The translations under genes and the position numbers were made by a program. Of a stretch of 64,000 nucleotides of DNA, positions 1 through 13,360 are shown in pieces. Each line of letters opens with the position of its first letter. The stretch's first letter is position 1. This DNA is from Enoplosus armatus. Lineage: Eukaryota > Chordata > Actinopteri > Centrarchiformes > Enoplosidae. The notes beneath the pieces were generated by a model that worked only from the letters and a program-made list of their open reading frames with translations, searched no databases and had not been told where the DNA came from. The DNA is taken from positions 13,908,001 through 13,972,000 of the forward strand of contig NC_092183.1 of the NCBI RefSeq assembly GCF_043641665.1. The letters are read 5' to 3'.

Positions 1-2829
1 TGCAACACCTGAGGCTCCCGTTATTAGCTAGGATGCGCAGGGAGCACTTTGAGCCCAAATGGACTGAATCAGATCAGATGGTAACAGCTGGACACCATCT
101 GATGAGGTCTTGTTTGATTTAAATCCATGTAGTAGCTAGTTTATAATGAACAGGGGACTCTGTGCTGCAGTGGGCTTGAAAGTTTCATCTCATCTGGGTT
201 TCCCAGCCGTATCCCGGCAGTCCTTGAGTAGCTTAACCTGCATGAGCTTCAGTATTAAAGGCTGAGAACACGAGTTTGTGTGTGTGGTGTCATAATCTTA
301 AAAGCAATAGCCCTGTTTTATTATGTGTTGGTCCTGAATCACTACTGAAGATTGAGTGCAAAGTTTGGTTGGTTAATTGTTTGATTGCTGACCTCCTGTT
401 ACATTAATCTCCCACCCAAATATTATTGCCACTTTTTCATCTTCTGCATGCAAGAGGACCTAATGAGTCCACTTTGCTCTGGTGCTGTTATAGCTCTGGG
501 TGCTCACAGTTCATCATTTTATCATCACTAAGCCCCACCTACACTTCCTATGTTTGTTTCTTGCTCATTAATGACTGAATGAATTGATTGTGGCTCCTTG
601 CAGTGGTTATTATTTTCTATCCTGTCCCCGTCAGTTATCTCAATGACTGACTCTTCTGTCTTTTTTGCCTTCATTAAAGTTTATAGTCCTTCAACTATGA
701 CTGTGTGCTGTATCACTCAAACCGTGAGGCTCTCTGCATCAGAGCTGGGTCAAATGTTATTTACAATTTTCATTTTTTCTACTTTACCTGCAGGAAGTAG
801 CAGAGGACTGAGGTTTAACACATCGAGACAATTCACAATATTAGGGTGTCCATAAAAAGACAAGGCATTCCTTTGATTGTGTAAATTTTCTTGCACTTTG
901 TGTATTGTCCTTTGTGGTCAAATCCCGTCCATCTGAATATCAAGAAATCAATTCAAAAACGTATTTGTAAATATTATTTGACGCAGGTCGACTCTGAATC
1001 CCAAAGACTGCAGATGTTTCTGATGCCTTTTATCAACTGTCTTTCCAACTGCCACCCATCACTTCTGTCCTTGCTTGACTGTTTATACATAATTTCTTTC
1101 TTTTTCCCCCCTCTTTCCTCTCCCTTTACTTATTTGTCTCTCACTTTTCTATTACATCTCGTCTTTTGTTTTTCTCTCATCTCTTTCCTTGTGGCAATAT
1201 TTCCTTCCTGTGTTGTTCCATTTCTGTTTCCCTTCCTCATCTTTTTCTTCTTGTCACGTCACCTTTGTTTTCCTCTCCCTTACTAACGTTCCCTCAACCT
1301 CTTGTTCTGCTCCTGTCATCCCACCTCTTCTCAATCCTCGCACCTCGTCTGCCACCAACCCCCTCCCCCCCGATGTAGCCCGATACTGTGGATGTGAAGA
1401 AAGGTGCTCAGATAGTGAAATGTGCCAGTCTGCGGAGAGTTAAGCAGTGAGGCAGACTGAGTGCTGCGTCCCCGCAGGTACGGGACTGACCCACAGTGCC
1501 TCGTCTGACCTGTGGGCTAGACCATTTAATCCAGTCTCTCTGGATTAAATGCATCTGAATGTTCCTTTAATTCAATACTAATGATATGTAAAGTGATGCT
1601 GACACAGCAAAATGACACTTGAATCTTAAGTTTAACAAATGGTTAAAATGTAAATTACACACAAAGAAGATGCCTGTCATTCTTAATTATCTTTGCCCTC
1701 AAACTACAAAAATATAATAAAAGTATCATCAAGAAATGGAGACAAACATTTTTAAGTTTGTCTAAGATAGAATTGATTTTTATATATTGAGTTTCGGTCA
1801 GCATTAATGCCGGTGATATGGAGTATCAGTGGTAAGACACATCCATATAAACCTGAGGTGATACTTAATGCCCAAGTAATCTTTTTTAGTTTTACAGAGT
1901 ACATACAAAGTTCTTCCAGTTTTTACAACCTGAACAATAGATATTCAGGCTGCTTGCCTTCTGGAAAATGCTTTGTAATGTTTACTTCAGATGTATGGAC
2001 TTATATTTGTGAATAATAGCAAACACTAAATGTATTGTGCACAGAATATATTTTAGTTTGTTTAAATTAACTAACTCTTTGCGTGATAATTATTTCTCTA
2101 CGTGCAAAAAATAAGTTTCTGTGTCCAAAGTGTCCCATTGTGCACTCAATGTAATGCCATACAGATGGCACAAGCACAAGTTTGATGCAAATAGATCATT
2201 ATTGTTTTGCAATAAATGATGTCAGGCCGCTTTATTTCTTCATGCATGTTGTGACAAGCTGGAAAAGGGTTGGCACAATGTGCACTCAGTAAAACAACCG
2301 CCCAAAAAGGATCCTGTAAAGTGACAGCTCTCAGGGTCAAAGCTGCAAGGCCAGTTGTCCCATGAATTGGTATCTGGAGCCACTGTGGTGTGCGTGTGTG
2401 TGTGTGTGTGTGTGCGTGCGCGTGTGTGTGTGCGTGCGTGTGTGTGAGACTTGCCCTTGCTAACATAAAGGCCATGACATTCCTGGGATTACTGATATTT
2501 CAAGCAACTCACAACTGAATGTTAAACCACTTCTGCCAACCATTTTTGCTTGAATGCTTCTGCAGAACTAATGTGTTGTTATATAGAGTTACAGTGAATA
2601 AAGTGATTAAGATATATGAGCATCAATTGAAGGGAATTTCAAAGATGGACAGTTTAGCCAAGGCCATTTTTAAGACTGCATAGGGCAGTATACATATCTC
2701 ACATTTGCATTGACTTAGTGCAGCTTGCATGTCACCTGCTCTGTAGATTCCTGTGTTGTTGCTCTAGTCAGATGTAACAAGACCAAAGTGTGGCTCGTCC
2801 TAAACCAACGTGTTTCCTTCTCTCCACAG
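1..2829. other. Non-coding stretch, probably intron of the gene ending at 2897
   Basis: I see no convincing exon here. The longest open frames (around 598-855 and 891-1286) are T-rich or pyrimidine-rich and lack family resemblance or paired splice sites. A pyrimidine tract ending in TAG near 1378 precedes a short open stretch, but all three frames close within about 70 bases. A GT-rich tract lies at 2387-2448. Because a good acceptor sits at 2828-2829, most of this stretch is best read as the last intron of a + strand gene that starts left of the window. Confidence 0.45.
2387..2448. repeat. (GT)n microsatellite with CG interruptions
   Basis: This is an alternating purine-pyrimidine tract of GT units broken by GCGTGCGC-type steps. 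It is seen directly. Such tracts are common in fish introns and can adopt Z-DNA. The His/Thr-rich open frame that crosses it on the minus strand is a by-product of the repeat. Confidence 0.9.
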
Positions 2830-2897
2830 AGTTCTCCGCAGGATTCAACCCCTTCACCAAAACCATCCTACATGGACACATGACCAGCAGCAGCTGA
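2830..2897 (+). CDS. Terminal coding exon of an unidentified gene (partial)
   Basis: A pyrimidine-rich tract ending in CTCCACAG is followed by an open frame beginning with the last two bases of a split codon. It reads FSAGFNPFTKTILHG and ends HMTSSS before TGA at 2895-2897. About 3.7 kb of non-coding DNA follows, with an AATAAA motif near 6620, which fits a long 3' UTR. I do not recognise the C-terminus and give no function. The basis is splice signal plus frame only, so a chance open frame behind a cryptic acceptor cannot be excluded. The gene would lie directly upstream of, and on the same strand as, the 4E-BP gene. Confidence 0.4.
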
Positions 2898-4695
2898 CAG
2901 GAGGAAGAACATACATAAAAAGGCAGACAGACCGAAATGAAGGGCAACAGACACCAACGCCATGACAACCACAGCGGCTCTGCCGACTATCAGCACGCAC
3001 CGGAAGAGAAGGATACGGATTTACTTGTAGTTTTTATTACCTTTTTTTTTTTAAAGAAACCGTGGAAAAAAAAACATCTACTACTAGGCTAGAAGCATGA
3101 TTTCGTATAAAACAAAAACCAAAACACAAACAAAAAAAAAACTAGCAACCAAAACGTGCTTCCTGTTATCTGTATCAGCATGAGTGACTGCTGCCGCATG
3201 GCCTGTCTTTAACTACAAATACTGAGGGAATACAAGGGAGGGTAAAAGGGTGGGGAGGGATGGGGAGGAGACACTGCTGTGTGGGACAGGCATGCAATGT
3301 GGGGTATGGTCAATCACTGGCCCGTTTTCTAAACCAACAGGGGAAAGTTTATCAGTCAAAAAAGGGAGACTAAAATACTGAGAATTACATAATCTCTAGG
3401 CAACAGGTTACTCCCGCTCCTCCCTGTCACACTCTTCCAGCTAAGAGCATCACAAACTAGTTTGAAACCTGTCCCAGTGCTCTCAAAGTCCAGTAAAGCT
3501 ACAATTATCACCCAAGGATATCGGTGTTGTACATAATATCGTATGCACTAAAATGCTCTACGTGACTGTGTGTTACGTGTGTTGTTTTATGTTCTAAGAT
3601 CCCTATGCGATGCCACTGATGCTGCTGTTTCAGGTACATACGAATTTCCTCCCTGTTTTCCTCGTTTGGTTCGTTTGGTCTGAACCTATATATTATTCTA
3701 TATATCTTGAGATCGTTGTGGGTACAAGAACATACAAATGTTGTGTCGCTCTGCCTGTTTTAAACGTCGGATTTTTGTGTGTTAGGTTGTTTGTTTCTTT
3801 GTGCTTTTCATGTGCTTTCGCCCTTTGCTTTTGACATGTCAAACTGTAGAGGGACTGTAAGTCATTTACTGTACTGTGGGGTTTTTGAGCTTTTGGGAGG
3901 CGGGTTTCTGCAGTGAACCTGCCTTCCTAACGTTCCCTCAGAGTGGTTTGCCTTGTGGAGAGGGTGACGATGAGATATATGGCGAGTGACAGATTGTCTT
4001 GAGGGATTAACCTACTCTACCACCCCACTCCTCTGCCTTTTCTTGTCCCCAGCGAGCTGTATCCTGAGGTTTGTGTTAATCAGATGTCTGTCTGAGCCAA
4101 AATCCAAATACCCGTCTTCTCCCTCAATCTTGCCCTTATCGCCCTACCTCCACCTCTGACCCACTCACCTCTTCCAGTCAGCCTCTCAGAGTAGATGTAG
4201 CAGTCCTGACCACCTCCAGCAGGAGGGCAGGATCCCGCCTTCAGCAGTGTCTGTTTGACCTCACCATGCAGTATATGATACCACCACACGAGGTGCACTT
4301 ACAGACCATCTCACCACCACCAGAAGATGTCACTTGATGAGGGTAAAGTAGCTGAAATTCTGGTAATAATGTAGCACTGGTTTGACTGGGTAAAAGATGA
4401 AGAGTCAGCTGGAGAAAGGAAAAGTATCGAGCCGAGGGTCGAGGACGTGTTGAGCTTTGATGTTTGTCTCCTTGGTAATTCTTTGGAGTGTAGCAAAGAC
4501 AGTCACCAATCACTGTGATGAGAAACTGTAATACTGACCCGCAACTGTGAGCCTGACCCTTCCTGAAGCATGTCACTCCTTTCTTTAGTGTTGCGTCTTC
4601 TTTTTTTTCATGATTTACTGTCTTAACTGTACTTCAGAAGAAGCAATAACTGCTTACAAAAGGAAAGGATTTTTTGCGTGAGTGTGTTTGAGTGT

Positions 4696-4730
<35 letters not shown>

Positions 4731-7427
4731 GATTTTAGGATCATAGTTCATGTTCTTCCTAAGCTTTCAGTCTGTTAATCGCAGCTTTAGGCTAGTCACT
4801 CCACTCAGAAATGATGTCAGCACATTAGTATCCCACATTTTATCACTCTGCTTCTCTAGAAAAGAAACCTACTAAGTTTTACACTGAGAATGGGCGAATA
4901 TTGGTATGACTCCATACCAGCCATCCGATCTGCAAAGTGCCCAGTGTCCGTTTTTGTTACTCATCAGGGAATGTAAGTGTGTTTAGTCATAGTTTTTAAA
5001 CCTTAATGGCATTCATATGCACCTTGAAAGAAATCCTGTAGTATGTGTGTTTGTGTGTGTGATTTTAATATCACGTATTCAGTCCTGGATATTTGGACAT
5101 TGTCATGCAAAGTTGTGATAATATCACAGGAAGTAATATTGCAAATGGACAAAGAGCAGAGGCTCTCAGATTCTATGTGTAATCCTAATTCACATATTTC
5201 TCAAAGTTGATTTACCTCAATAAGTGTGCCATCTCACATGATATAAATTACCTTACATGCATTTATTTCAAACATTACGTCAGACATTGAATGCTTTATT
5301 ATGGAAAAATATGTAAGTCACAAAAACGTTGCAATAATCACCCATCAATAAGTGTTTGTTCAGTACGGCTTCACAGCCAGAGGTGATGAATGTAAGGTCC
5401 TGGTATACCGTCAGTCTTGTTATCTGTGTTGGCTCTGTACTTTAGTAGATGATAGGGTATTCACTCTGTTGTTTCAACTCAATATCTGCTGTTGATCATC
5501 AACATTCATTACAAACACACACAAATCATTTAGCAGGAGAGATTTAAAGAGAGAAGCTTCAAATGGGTTTTGGACACTTTAACAAATATCCCTTCATCAG
5601 ATATTATTTCTATTTTATTATCTTTTTTAATAACCACAAAAAGTTAGATGTCAATGAATATTACACAGCAGTGTAATGGTGTATTACCCCTTATGTTATA
5701 GCGTACGGTTTGCTCTCTAAGGGCTCATAATTATGATATGCTTGGGTATGTTTCTGAAGCAGGGGCCATTTATAAGTCCACTGCTGATGTCAGGGTTAGA
5801 GCGAGTGGGGTGGCTCTGATGAGAAGACAACAAGACAATAATAATATGAGAAGTTAGATGGAGTTGTGGGGAGGCTTGGTGGCTCCGACGGCTAGTCTTT
5901 CAAGATGACAAGCATTTTTCCTCAACACAACCCACTCCTGATCTATTTCTGCCCCCTTACCAAATACAAGACTGAGCCGATTCTAAGGCTTCCACATGGT
6001 GGCGGTGTGAACGCGGTTTGAATGGACGTGTCCAACTAAGTGCGAGCAGAGGGAGGAGTGGTTACAAGAGAGAAATGAACAATGGAGAGCCCTGCACTGA
6101 GGGACCACTGAGATGATGCCATGCACCAAGTTCATGCAAAAATATTAACTGTTGCAAAAACTAGAGAACACATGTATATTCCTTTAGAATGGATTGAAGA
6201 CATTATTAACGCAATAGCATATTACTCAATACTAAGGAATGCAACTGCGCACATGCACAGAAAATGTTTTTAACATAAAAGGCTATATATATATGAAATA
6301 TATGAAAATATATATATATATATTTACTTAGAATGCTATGCACCCTTACTTGTCAAATGGGATTCTAGTTATGTTATGGATGTACTTTTAGCATCATACA
6401 GCTGTAGCTACCAAGAGACTGTTGAGTTCTGGGTAATGCCTGCAACCTGGGGATAAATAGGGGTCTTGTGGGTATTTTAACCTGTTTTGTTTGCTTTTTT
6501 TATTGTTATGGAGAGTCAAACATGAATTTAAAATATAAATGTAAAAGCCTTTTAATCCAATCAAATCCGAGGACATCTATTGACAATTTACTCTGTACAC
6601 CAGCTCAACATTTACAAAATTAATAAAGAAATGAAATGTCTTTGTGTATAGCGTGTATACTTTTGTGTGAGACACTTAATCCACGTGCACCCAAATACTG
6701 ATGCTCATATGGTAGTTTGGAACAAACCAAGTGTTATTACTTTCATCGTATTAGACTTTCACCACAGTACCAAATGTTTAACATAATGGTTTCAAGCACA
6801 GCTGCTCTTTGAAACTCTGCAAAAGCACATATATACAAATGAAGGGACTTAAAATGGTAAGATGACTAATCTGCTATCCATTTTCAGTATCCATTAAATG
6901 AATGTAGTTCTGCAAAAAACAGCAGCGATTGTGTTTGCCATAGGTTAAGGCTATAATTAAACTGGTGGTAGTTTCTGTTGCAAGGCCATAAGAAGTTGAA
7001 TTGATCCTTAAGCTGAATTACCCTCCATCACAGTTCACATGATGACATGGATCTATTACATGTGCGTTTGCAAACAATCTTTAAAATATATGAAGTGTTG
7101 AACTCTGTAGAGCCATTGCAGAGGCATTATGTGCCAGCAGGAGGCGGAATAAGTCCATCTTGTCCTCCTCGGGAGTATTTTCCCCTGCAGCCTGTCTGCT
7201 GTCTGTCTGTGTTGTTTTGTGTGCATGTAGGGAGTGAGTGGAAGCGGAGGAACGTGTGCTCAGGTCCTTTAAACAAAGAACCTGGACACTTTGTGTGTGA
7301 GAGGCTGCGTGTTGTTATGTGTGTAATTGTTTAGATACTACATTTCATCCTTTGCACTTATGAAAAAGAGGTATTTATTTTTATTTATCCGAAAGTAGCC
7401 ATTCTGTTGAGCCAAAGCCATATCTGA
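2898..7427 (+). other. Probable 3' UTR then intergenic DNA
   Basis: There is no coding signal. The stretch holds A-rich runs near 3040-3140, a GA microsatellite at 4697-4731, an AT-rich run near 6290-6325 and an AATAAAG motif near 6620 that could be a polyadenylation signal for the gene ending at 2897. The open frames near 4080-4576 have no splice partners and no family resemblance. DNA from roughly 7200 to 7527 is likely promoter and 5' UTR of the 4E-BP gene. Confidence 0.4.
4697..4731. repeat. (GA)n microsatellite
   Basis: This is a simple GAGA tract of about 35 bases with one AA interruption, read directly from the sequence. Confidence 0.9.
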
Positions 7428-7527
7428 AACAGGCGCGGTGTGGCTTTGTTGTTTAGTCAAACCAAGACTTTCTTGTTTGTTTATGTTTCTTAGTTAGCTA
7501 GTTTTAGTTTATTATAGTTGAGAGAAG

Positions 7528-10161
7528 ATGTCCACTGACTGCCAGAAGACCACTGCCAAGGCCATCCCGTCAACCAGAAGGGTGACCATCAACGATGCGG
7601 CGCACATGCCCCACGACTACTCCACTACTCCCGGAGGGACCCTGTTCAGCACGACCCCGGGCGGTACGAACTGCTGTTATCCATTGTTTTTACTTGTTTG
7701 TGCCTAATATATGTGCCATTACCCAAGGTCATGCATGATTTATAGTCTTATCCTCTCAACAACTGTATTGTCAGTGAGTGCAGGGAATGCTCAGGCTAAC
7801 TCCATGAGGTCGGCTGCTGTCAAATGCCACTGTACACGACCAGCTGCTAGCTCTGCTTTAGCTAACTGCTAACGCTAGCTAGCAAGTGTTTGGCTGAAAA
7901 GAGGAGAATAACTGCCTCTGAAGCAGTAAAGTAATTGTGATTCTAGGCATGTGGGTGACATATACTCATACCTGTGCTTTCTCGGTAAATGAAATGTGTT
8001 TTCGGTTCTTATTGTGGTTTTTAACAGCTGATCTTGAAATGTTAGCGACACCTGCTGTCCTCTGCTGCTAATGAAGCTCGTCCTGGCCCTACGTCACCAA
8101 CCACTAAAGCTGTGATTGGTTGATTACAGTGTGGGCTAACTGAACTTGTGGTTAACTTTTGTTGAATGTTTTGTCCTAATTGTTGAAGACATTTTAAGTT
8201 GACGTTTTATGTGCAGCACATCAAATCGTAATAAAGTTAATAAACATAAGGTCTAAACAGTAATACCATGTTGTCTTTGGATTGGTTCTCATCGGTCATG
8301 TGATGTTATAGCATCAACACCTCCCTCGTGGATTGTGTGTGTTTATGTATGTATGCAGGGTGGATGTTAAATAATACAATGTGTCCCTTTTGTGCAAACA
8401 CTTCTTATATCTATTCAGCGTTTGGTAGCCAATTTCTATTATTTGATCGGTCAGATTTTAATGATTAATATAAACTGGCAGTACCCAAACCCCAGGTCAG
8501 TCAAGTGACACTAATAACAAGGAATTGACCATTTTAGGTGGTGACGCGGTTAGATTTGACAGAAAAGTCTCTGCTCATTGAGAGAGCTTAAATAAGTACA
8601 AGTGACAACGAGGATTCTGCGAAGACAACTAACCTCCCGTAATAAACACATACATGGCCATTACATTTTAGTTACATCAACAATACCAACATGTTATCAC
8701 ATAAGGAGGAGGTTTGGGTGGTGGAGGAAGCAAACAGCATCGGCACGAGCGTATCAGCAGAGTAATGGTGAGAAGTGTCAAGTTAAAGTGGACGCGCTGC
8801 ACACCTGCGTGAATATAATGAATGATGGCTGAGCCACTGGTGGTTGAGCATGACTGACGCAGCCGATGGTCATCCTTCTCTTTTCCTGCCTCTTCATACA
8901 AAAAGGTACAAGGATCATCTACGACCGAAAGTTCCTGCTGGGGTGTCGCAGCTCTCCGGTGGCCAAGACTCCTCCGAGAGGTCTGCCCAACATTCCAGGA
9001 GTGACCAGTCCTCCCTCCAAAGACACTGATGAGAAGGCCCACAATGGAGAACTACTCAACAACAACAACAACATAACTGCACCTGATAGCAGCAACACTG
9101 GTATGTTCACACTTCAGACAAACATCACAGGAGGGCGTGTCACGTGTATCACTGTCAGCCATCCGATAATATAACTGTTTTCACATAGCTGCCGTTCTCT
9201 GTCTTTCATGGATGATAGAAGCCAGTTTGAGGTTTGAACACAAGGGGAAAGGAGGTCATTCGTGCCGTTTCACTTTATTGTTCAGCCTGAGATTGTGCCT
9301 GTGTTAGCTGAAACCTGTTTAGGAGGGCTTTGTAATTTTGCATGTATCCCTCCTGACAACATCATTTTTAGTTGACACAGAAGCTGTGTTAGTTGTTGCA
9401 TGGAGCAGTTAACGCTTTTCATGCCTGATTGCAGAAATGAGTCGATTTTGGAGTTGTTATTTCTGCAGCAACCTGAACAGTTCAATCTCGTCTACATATA
9501 TTCTACGTATATACATATTCTTGGCATTTTTTTCTGTCGCCATTTTTCATGCTGTGGTACAAGAAGATGACTTATCCATTCTTAACGCTGCCTACAAAGA
9601 TGTGATTGATTTTCTGGGTTGGGTCACAGCCATCAACGAGCACAACACTATACTTTTATATTTACTATTTTATTGGCTGAATAACATCGACAATATGAGC
9701 AGCAAAGACCTATTACGTTTTCTTATTAATTTGTGGCTTTTTTTTTCTTGAATGAATTGACTGAGAACTTACACAGGAAGTTGCAGTCCAATTAATTTTA
9801 GATGTATTCATATGTATTTGAGTTTTTTGTAATCAAAAGACAGAATTTTAAAGGCATTGAAGCTAGAAAACTGTATTAGAAAACATGTTAGTCGTTGATT
9901 CTTTAATGAACTTTCTTTATAATTTCTTTTTCACCCTGTGTTGAGCTCTTGCTATGGTCACTGCCAGATGTTATTTATTTATTTATTTTACCGGTTAATT
10001 ATATAATATCCTCCTGTCTTCTTGAAATATTACTGTGAGTTAAATATAGTATGAGGCTGTTAAAGATTAATCCTAATGGAGCAAAACATTTGGATTGTGA
10101 AATATTTATGTGTTGTTTTTTTTTTTAAGGTGATGACTCTCAGTTTGAAATGGACATCTAG
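7528..10161 (+). CDS. eif4ebp1: eIF4E-binding protein (4E-BP), 4E-BP1-like
   Basis: This is a cytoplasmic repressor of cap-dependent translation: unphosphorylated 4E-BP binds eIF4E and blocks eIF4G, and mTORC1 phosphorylation releases it. There are three exons, 7528-7663, 8906-9100 and 10130-10161, all borders in frame, giving 120 residues (family length about 100-120). Visible motifs are AKAIP at 10-14 (in the place of the RAIP motif), the paired TTPGG blocks at 33-37 and 42-46 with candidate mTOR sites T34 and T43, the eIF4E-binding YDRKFLL at 51-57 (YxxxxL plus hydrophobic), S62 and T67 in SSP and KTPP contexts, and the C-terminal TOS motif FEMDI at 116-120. A run of five Asn (97-101) precedes the tail. 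The block [12 protein letters not shown] is closer to human 4E-BP1 than 4E-BP2, although the human NODAL neighbour is EIF4EBP2; the paralogue is therefore less certain than the family. Confidence 0.95.
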
Positions 10162-10787
10162 GTGGTCCTCAGGCGAGTATAAAGATGTCAGACTTACCAA
10201 CAAGATGCTGTGAAGAGAGGCTCAGGAGCACCTTCAATTTTCCCATCATCCATTCCATGAGGACGGAAGTTTGCCTTCAGTGTCTCCAGTGTCTTAGTGT
10301 TTTAAAGTCTGTCTTTATCAATCTCTTATCAATCTTTGCTTGTTTTGCCCAGAACAAATCTGTAATGAATTTTTTTTTCTGTCTGCCTCAAGGCTTAAAC
10401 CTGATTTATGTGTGACAAAGTGTGCCTTCCTGTAGTGGCTACAAGTATAAAATCAACACTGAGAAGTACTTAACACCAACAAGGCCTCATCCCCAAGAAC
10501 TGAGATAGATTAATGAAATGAAGATCAATTGGGGAAAAGAACAATAGAAAGTAGCTGAATTTATAACCATTCCAGAAAGGTTTGTCACTTGGTGTACTTT
10601 TATTTCCACACATTTCCTGACACCTCTCTTCAGATATTGCCTTGAACTGTTCAAGATACTGTATAATTTGTTGACCATGCTCTTAAAAAAAAGTTCTTCA
10701 CCTGAAGTGTCATACAGAGAATGTAAAACATAATTTTGTTGATGAAATTTTGAAACAGATTTTCACACAGTTTGTAGGGTGACAAAC

Positions 10788-10805
10788 ATTAAAGAAAACA
10801 TTAAA
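10788..10805 (+). promoter_or_regulatory. Candidate polyadenylation signals of the 4E-BP gene
   Basis: Two ATTAAA hexamers lie 12 bases apart about 630 bases after the stop codon. ATTAAA is the common variant of AATAAA. They would give a 3' UTR of about 0.65 kb. Confidence 0.45.
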
Positions 10806-13360
10806 GCAAACTCTTGTATTAACAGTGTGCATTAATTGTGTGCTCCAAGTGAGTCTTGTTCTGTCATGTCAGTGGACTTTTACAACAATCGGGATAATGT
10901 CTTCATGTTCATCGGTTCATTAGTCTGAATACACATTTCTCGTGGACAGTGCCATCTGAAAGAGCAAAAACTTATGAAAGTCATTGTTTTTTTCTTCGAT
11001 AGAGGTAAGTAATGATCTTATGACCACAACAAAGTTATTTGCAGTTCAAATGTTCCCTGATTTTAAGTAAGTGAAAAGCCAATACACATTTTGAAATGAT
11101 AATTCTTGACTTTGACATGTTGCTTAACAACCTTTAGCACTTCCTGTGCTCCCCTGATTAAGCACAAGTCATATCAGAGGAATTCCTCAAGACTCACTGG
11201 CAACTGATAACCTCAGTCAGTGGACTGAATAAAGAGAGGTCAATATACAACTGTACATAGCTGGGAGAAACTCCCTGCTTCCAAAGAGCTTCATGCAACG
11301 TTTCCATTTCACTTCTGTTGCTTCACTGAGGCCACGTTCTACTGGGTTCACTCTGAAGTGGCTTACCAGGCTTTCCCTTTGATGAGTGTCTTATAGAAAT
11401 GCTTCCAAATAATGGATGTCCGGATGCACTACTGCCCTAAACTATTCAGTGTTGCTGGGATGTTGTGTTGCTGTGTTTTCCAAGTTCCTCTGTTTGTTCT
11501 ACAAGTTTCCAAAGATGAGTGAAGTCAGGTGGAATTGGACAATTAACTATCCACAGATATGAATATGAACATTTTACAAATGCATGCTGAGACATGCTTC
11601 AGTGCACCTAAATGCTGAAGAAAATGAGCACAAAATATTTGAATTATGATGATTAGCGATTATCACTGAGTTCTATAAACCATGATGATGTCACGTAGGT
11701 GGATGGTGTCAAAAGTACCTGTTCATTAGTCTACTGAATAAATTAACACAGGACCATATGGAGCAGAACGGAGGACATACTGTAGGTATGTCTACTGACA
11801 AAGATTTTGAGGAATATAAAATCATTTTTTTCTATTATCTATTACTATTGTCTATTACATCAGCATACATTTATAATTATTCCTGCTAAAGTAAGAGTGG
11901 GACTGTCTGACCACCAAACAGAAAGGTTCAGGATGGAGTAGATGTGAGAGAACTGACACATGATTTGGAGGTGATGACATTAAGCTCCTGCTGCTGTGTG
12001 TTGTGTTTTCTGGACAAACAGTGTCAAAGTTCCACATGAGCTTCACTATTGCAAATGCACTGAATATGGTCATTGTATAACTCATAGAGGTGTAAACAAT
12101 ACATTGGATACTTTACTGTTGTTTAATTGAGCATAAAAATAACAATACCAACCATTTTACGAAAGAAACCATGAGGTGAATAAAACTGAAAGTTACCAAA
12201 TAACCCAGTCTGGTCTTGTCCTGTGGAGGTGTGGATTGAACAGTTTCAGCTGATCAGTTCCAGTCTGCCCTGTCCTCCCTCCACAGTAGCTTCAGCATCC
12301 AGACGTTGACTCTCTCCATCCCCTCACATTGCTCTCTGTTTGTTTGGGGTCTAAATCTCCCCTTGCCACCTCTGCTTCCTGACACCCCTCACCCCCTCCC
12401 AAAAGTAAACAAATGCTACTGCTTTTCTCTCCCCCATTGCTCCATCCTTCAGTATACTTAATGTGTTGTTCCACTCCGCCTGCCTGTTTGATCACAATCA
12501 ACAAAAGAGGCCTGGCCAGAAAGGACACTAATGACCTCTGATGATGTGTGCACTGTGATGTGGATTGGAGGTGAGGAAGGCAAATACACTAAGATGTAAA
12601 CTGGTCACAAGTCACAGAAGACAAGTGGGATTAAGATATAGATGAGTATCTACCAGCAGGTTGAGCCAGAGAAGTGCTTTTTGTTAAGGTCACAGAGAGA
12701 CTGTGTGTAACAAGTTTATGTGTATTTCATTCTGTATAATAGCTTCTGCTGAGTGAGTCAATGGAAATGACAACAAATGAAATACAGATAAAAACTGGCG
12801 TAAATAAACTCTCAAGTATATATCATTATATATTAAAATATATAAACACTGAAAATCATAGTAAGCCGCTCAACACCTTATTGTGAAACTTAAGTAAGTA
12901 CCATTGAAATATTTTACTTTGAAGACCTTTCTGAATGTACAGTATGTGGGCTGTGTTCCAATGTATATATATATATATACAATCAAACACTATATTGAAA
13001 TTTATCAAATTCCAAAAATACACAAAATATCACAATCATGTCAAAATAAAATGTTTTAATATATTTCTTCATATTTTATATACAAAATATACATTACAAT
13101 GTATAAATAGATAATACATACAACATTTGCATAATGGAGCCTTCACCTCACTAAACATATATACTATTGTGTACCACCCAGTATGGATGAAATATATTCA
13201 TTCAAACTCAACAGTCATATCCTGTCATTTGTTGTAAAAAGCCATGCCTTGGAACCCTCCATTTAATATTTTAACATTAATGTTTACATGAAGACAGTAA
13301 AGAAACAGTTTAATTAAAGTTCAAGTTTATGCTTTAGTGAAAGCAGTGATGGGCTGGCCA
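10806..13360. other. Intergenic DNA between tail-to-tail 4E-BP and nodal genes
   Basis: This is AT-rich DNA with no supported gene. It holds AT runs near 12963-12980 and 13070-13110, and the last few hundred bases are probably nodal 3' UTR (ATTAAA on the minus strand near 13262). FoxH1-like 8-mers occur at 10928-10935 (just left of this stretch's main part), 11081-11088, 12719-12726 and 13017-13024. The short open frame at 12292-12528 on the minus strand has no partner exon or homology that I recognise. Confidence 0.5.

Noticed and set aside
1377..1445. A possible alternative terminal exon (PDTVDVKKGAQIVKC...) after a pyrimidine tract
   Set aside because: The acceptor is only a TAG after a C-run, the frame closes after about 23 codons, and there is no resemblance to a family or a polyadenylation signal near it.
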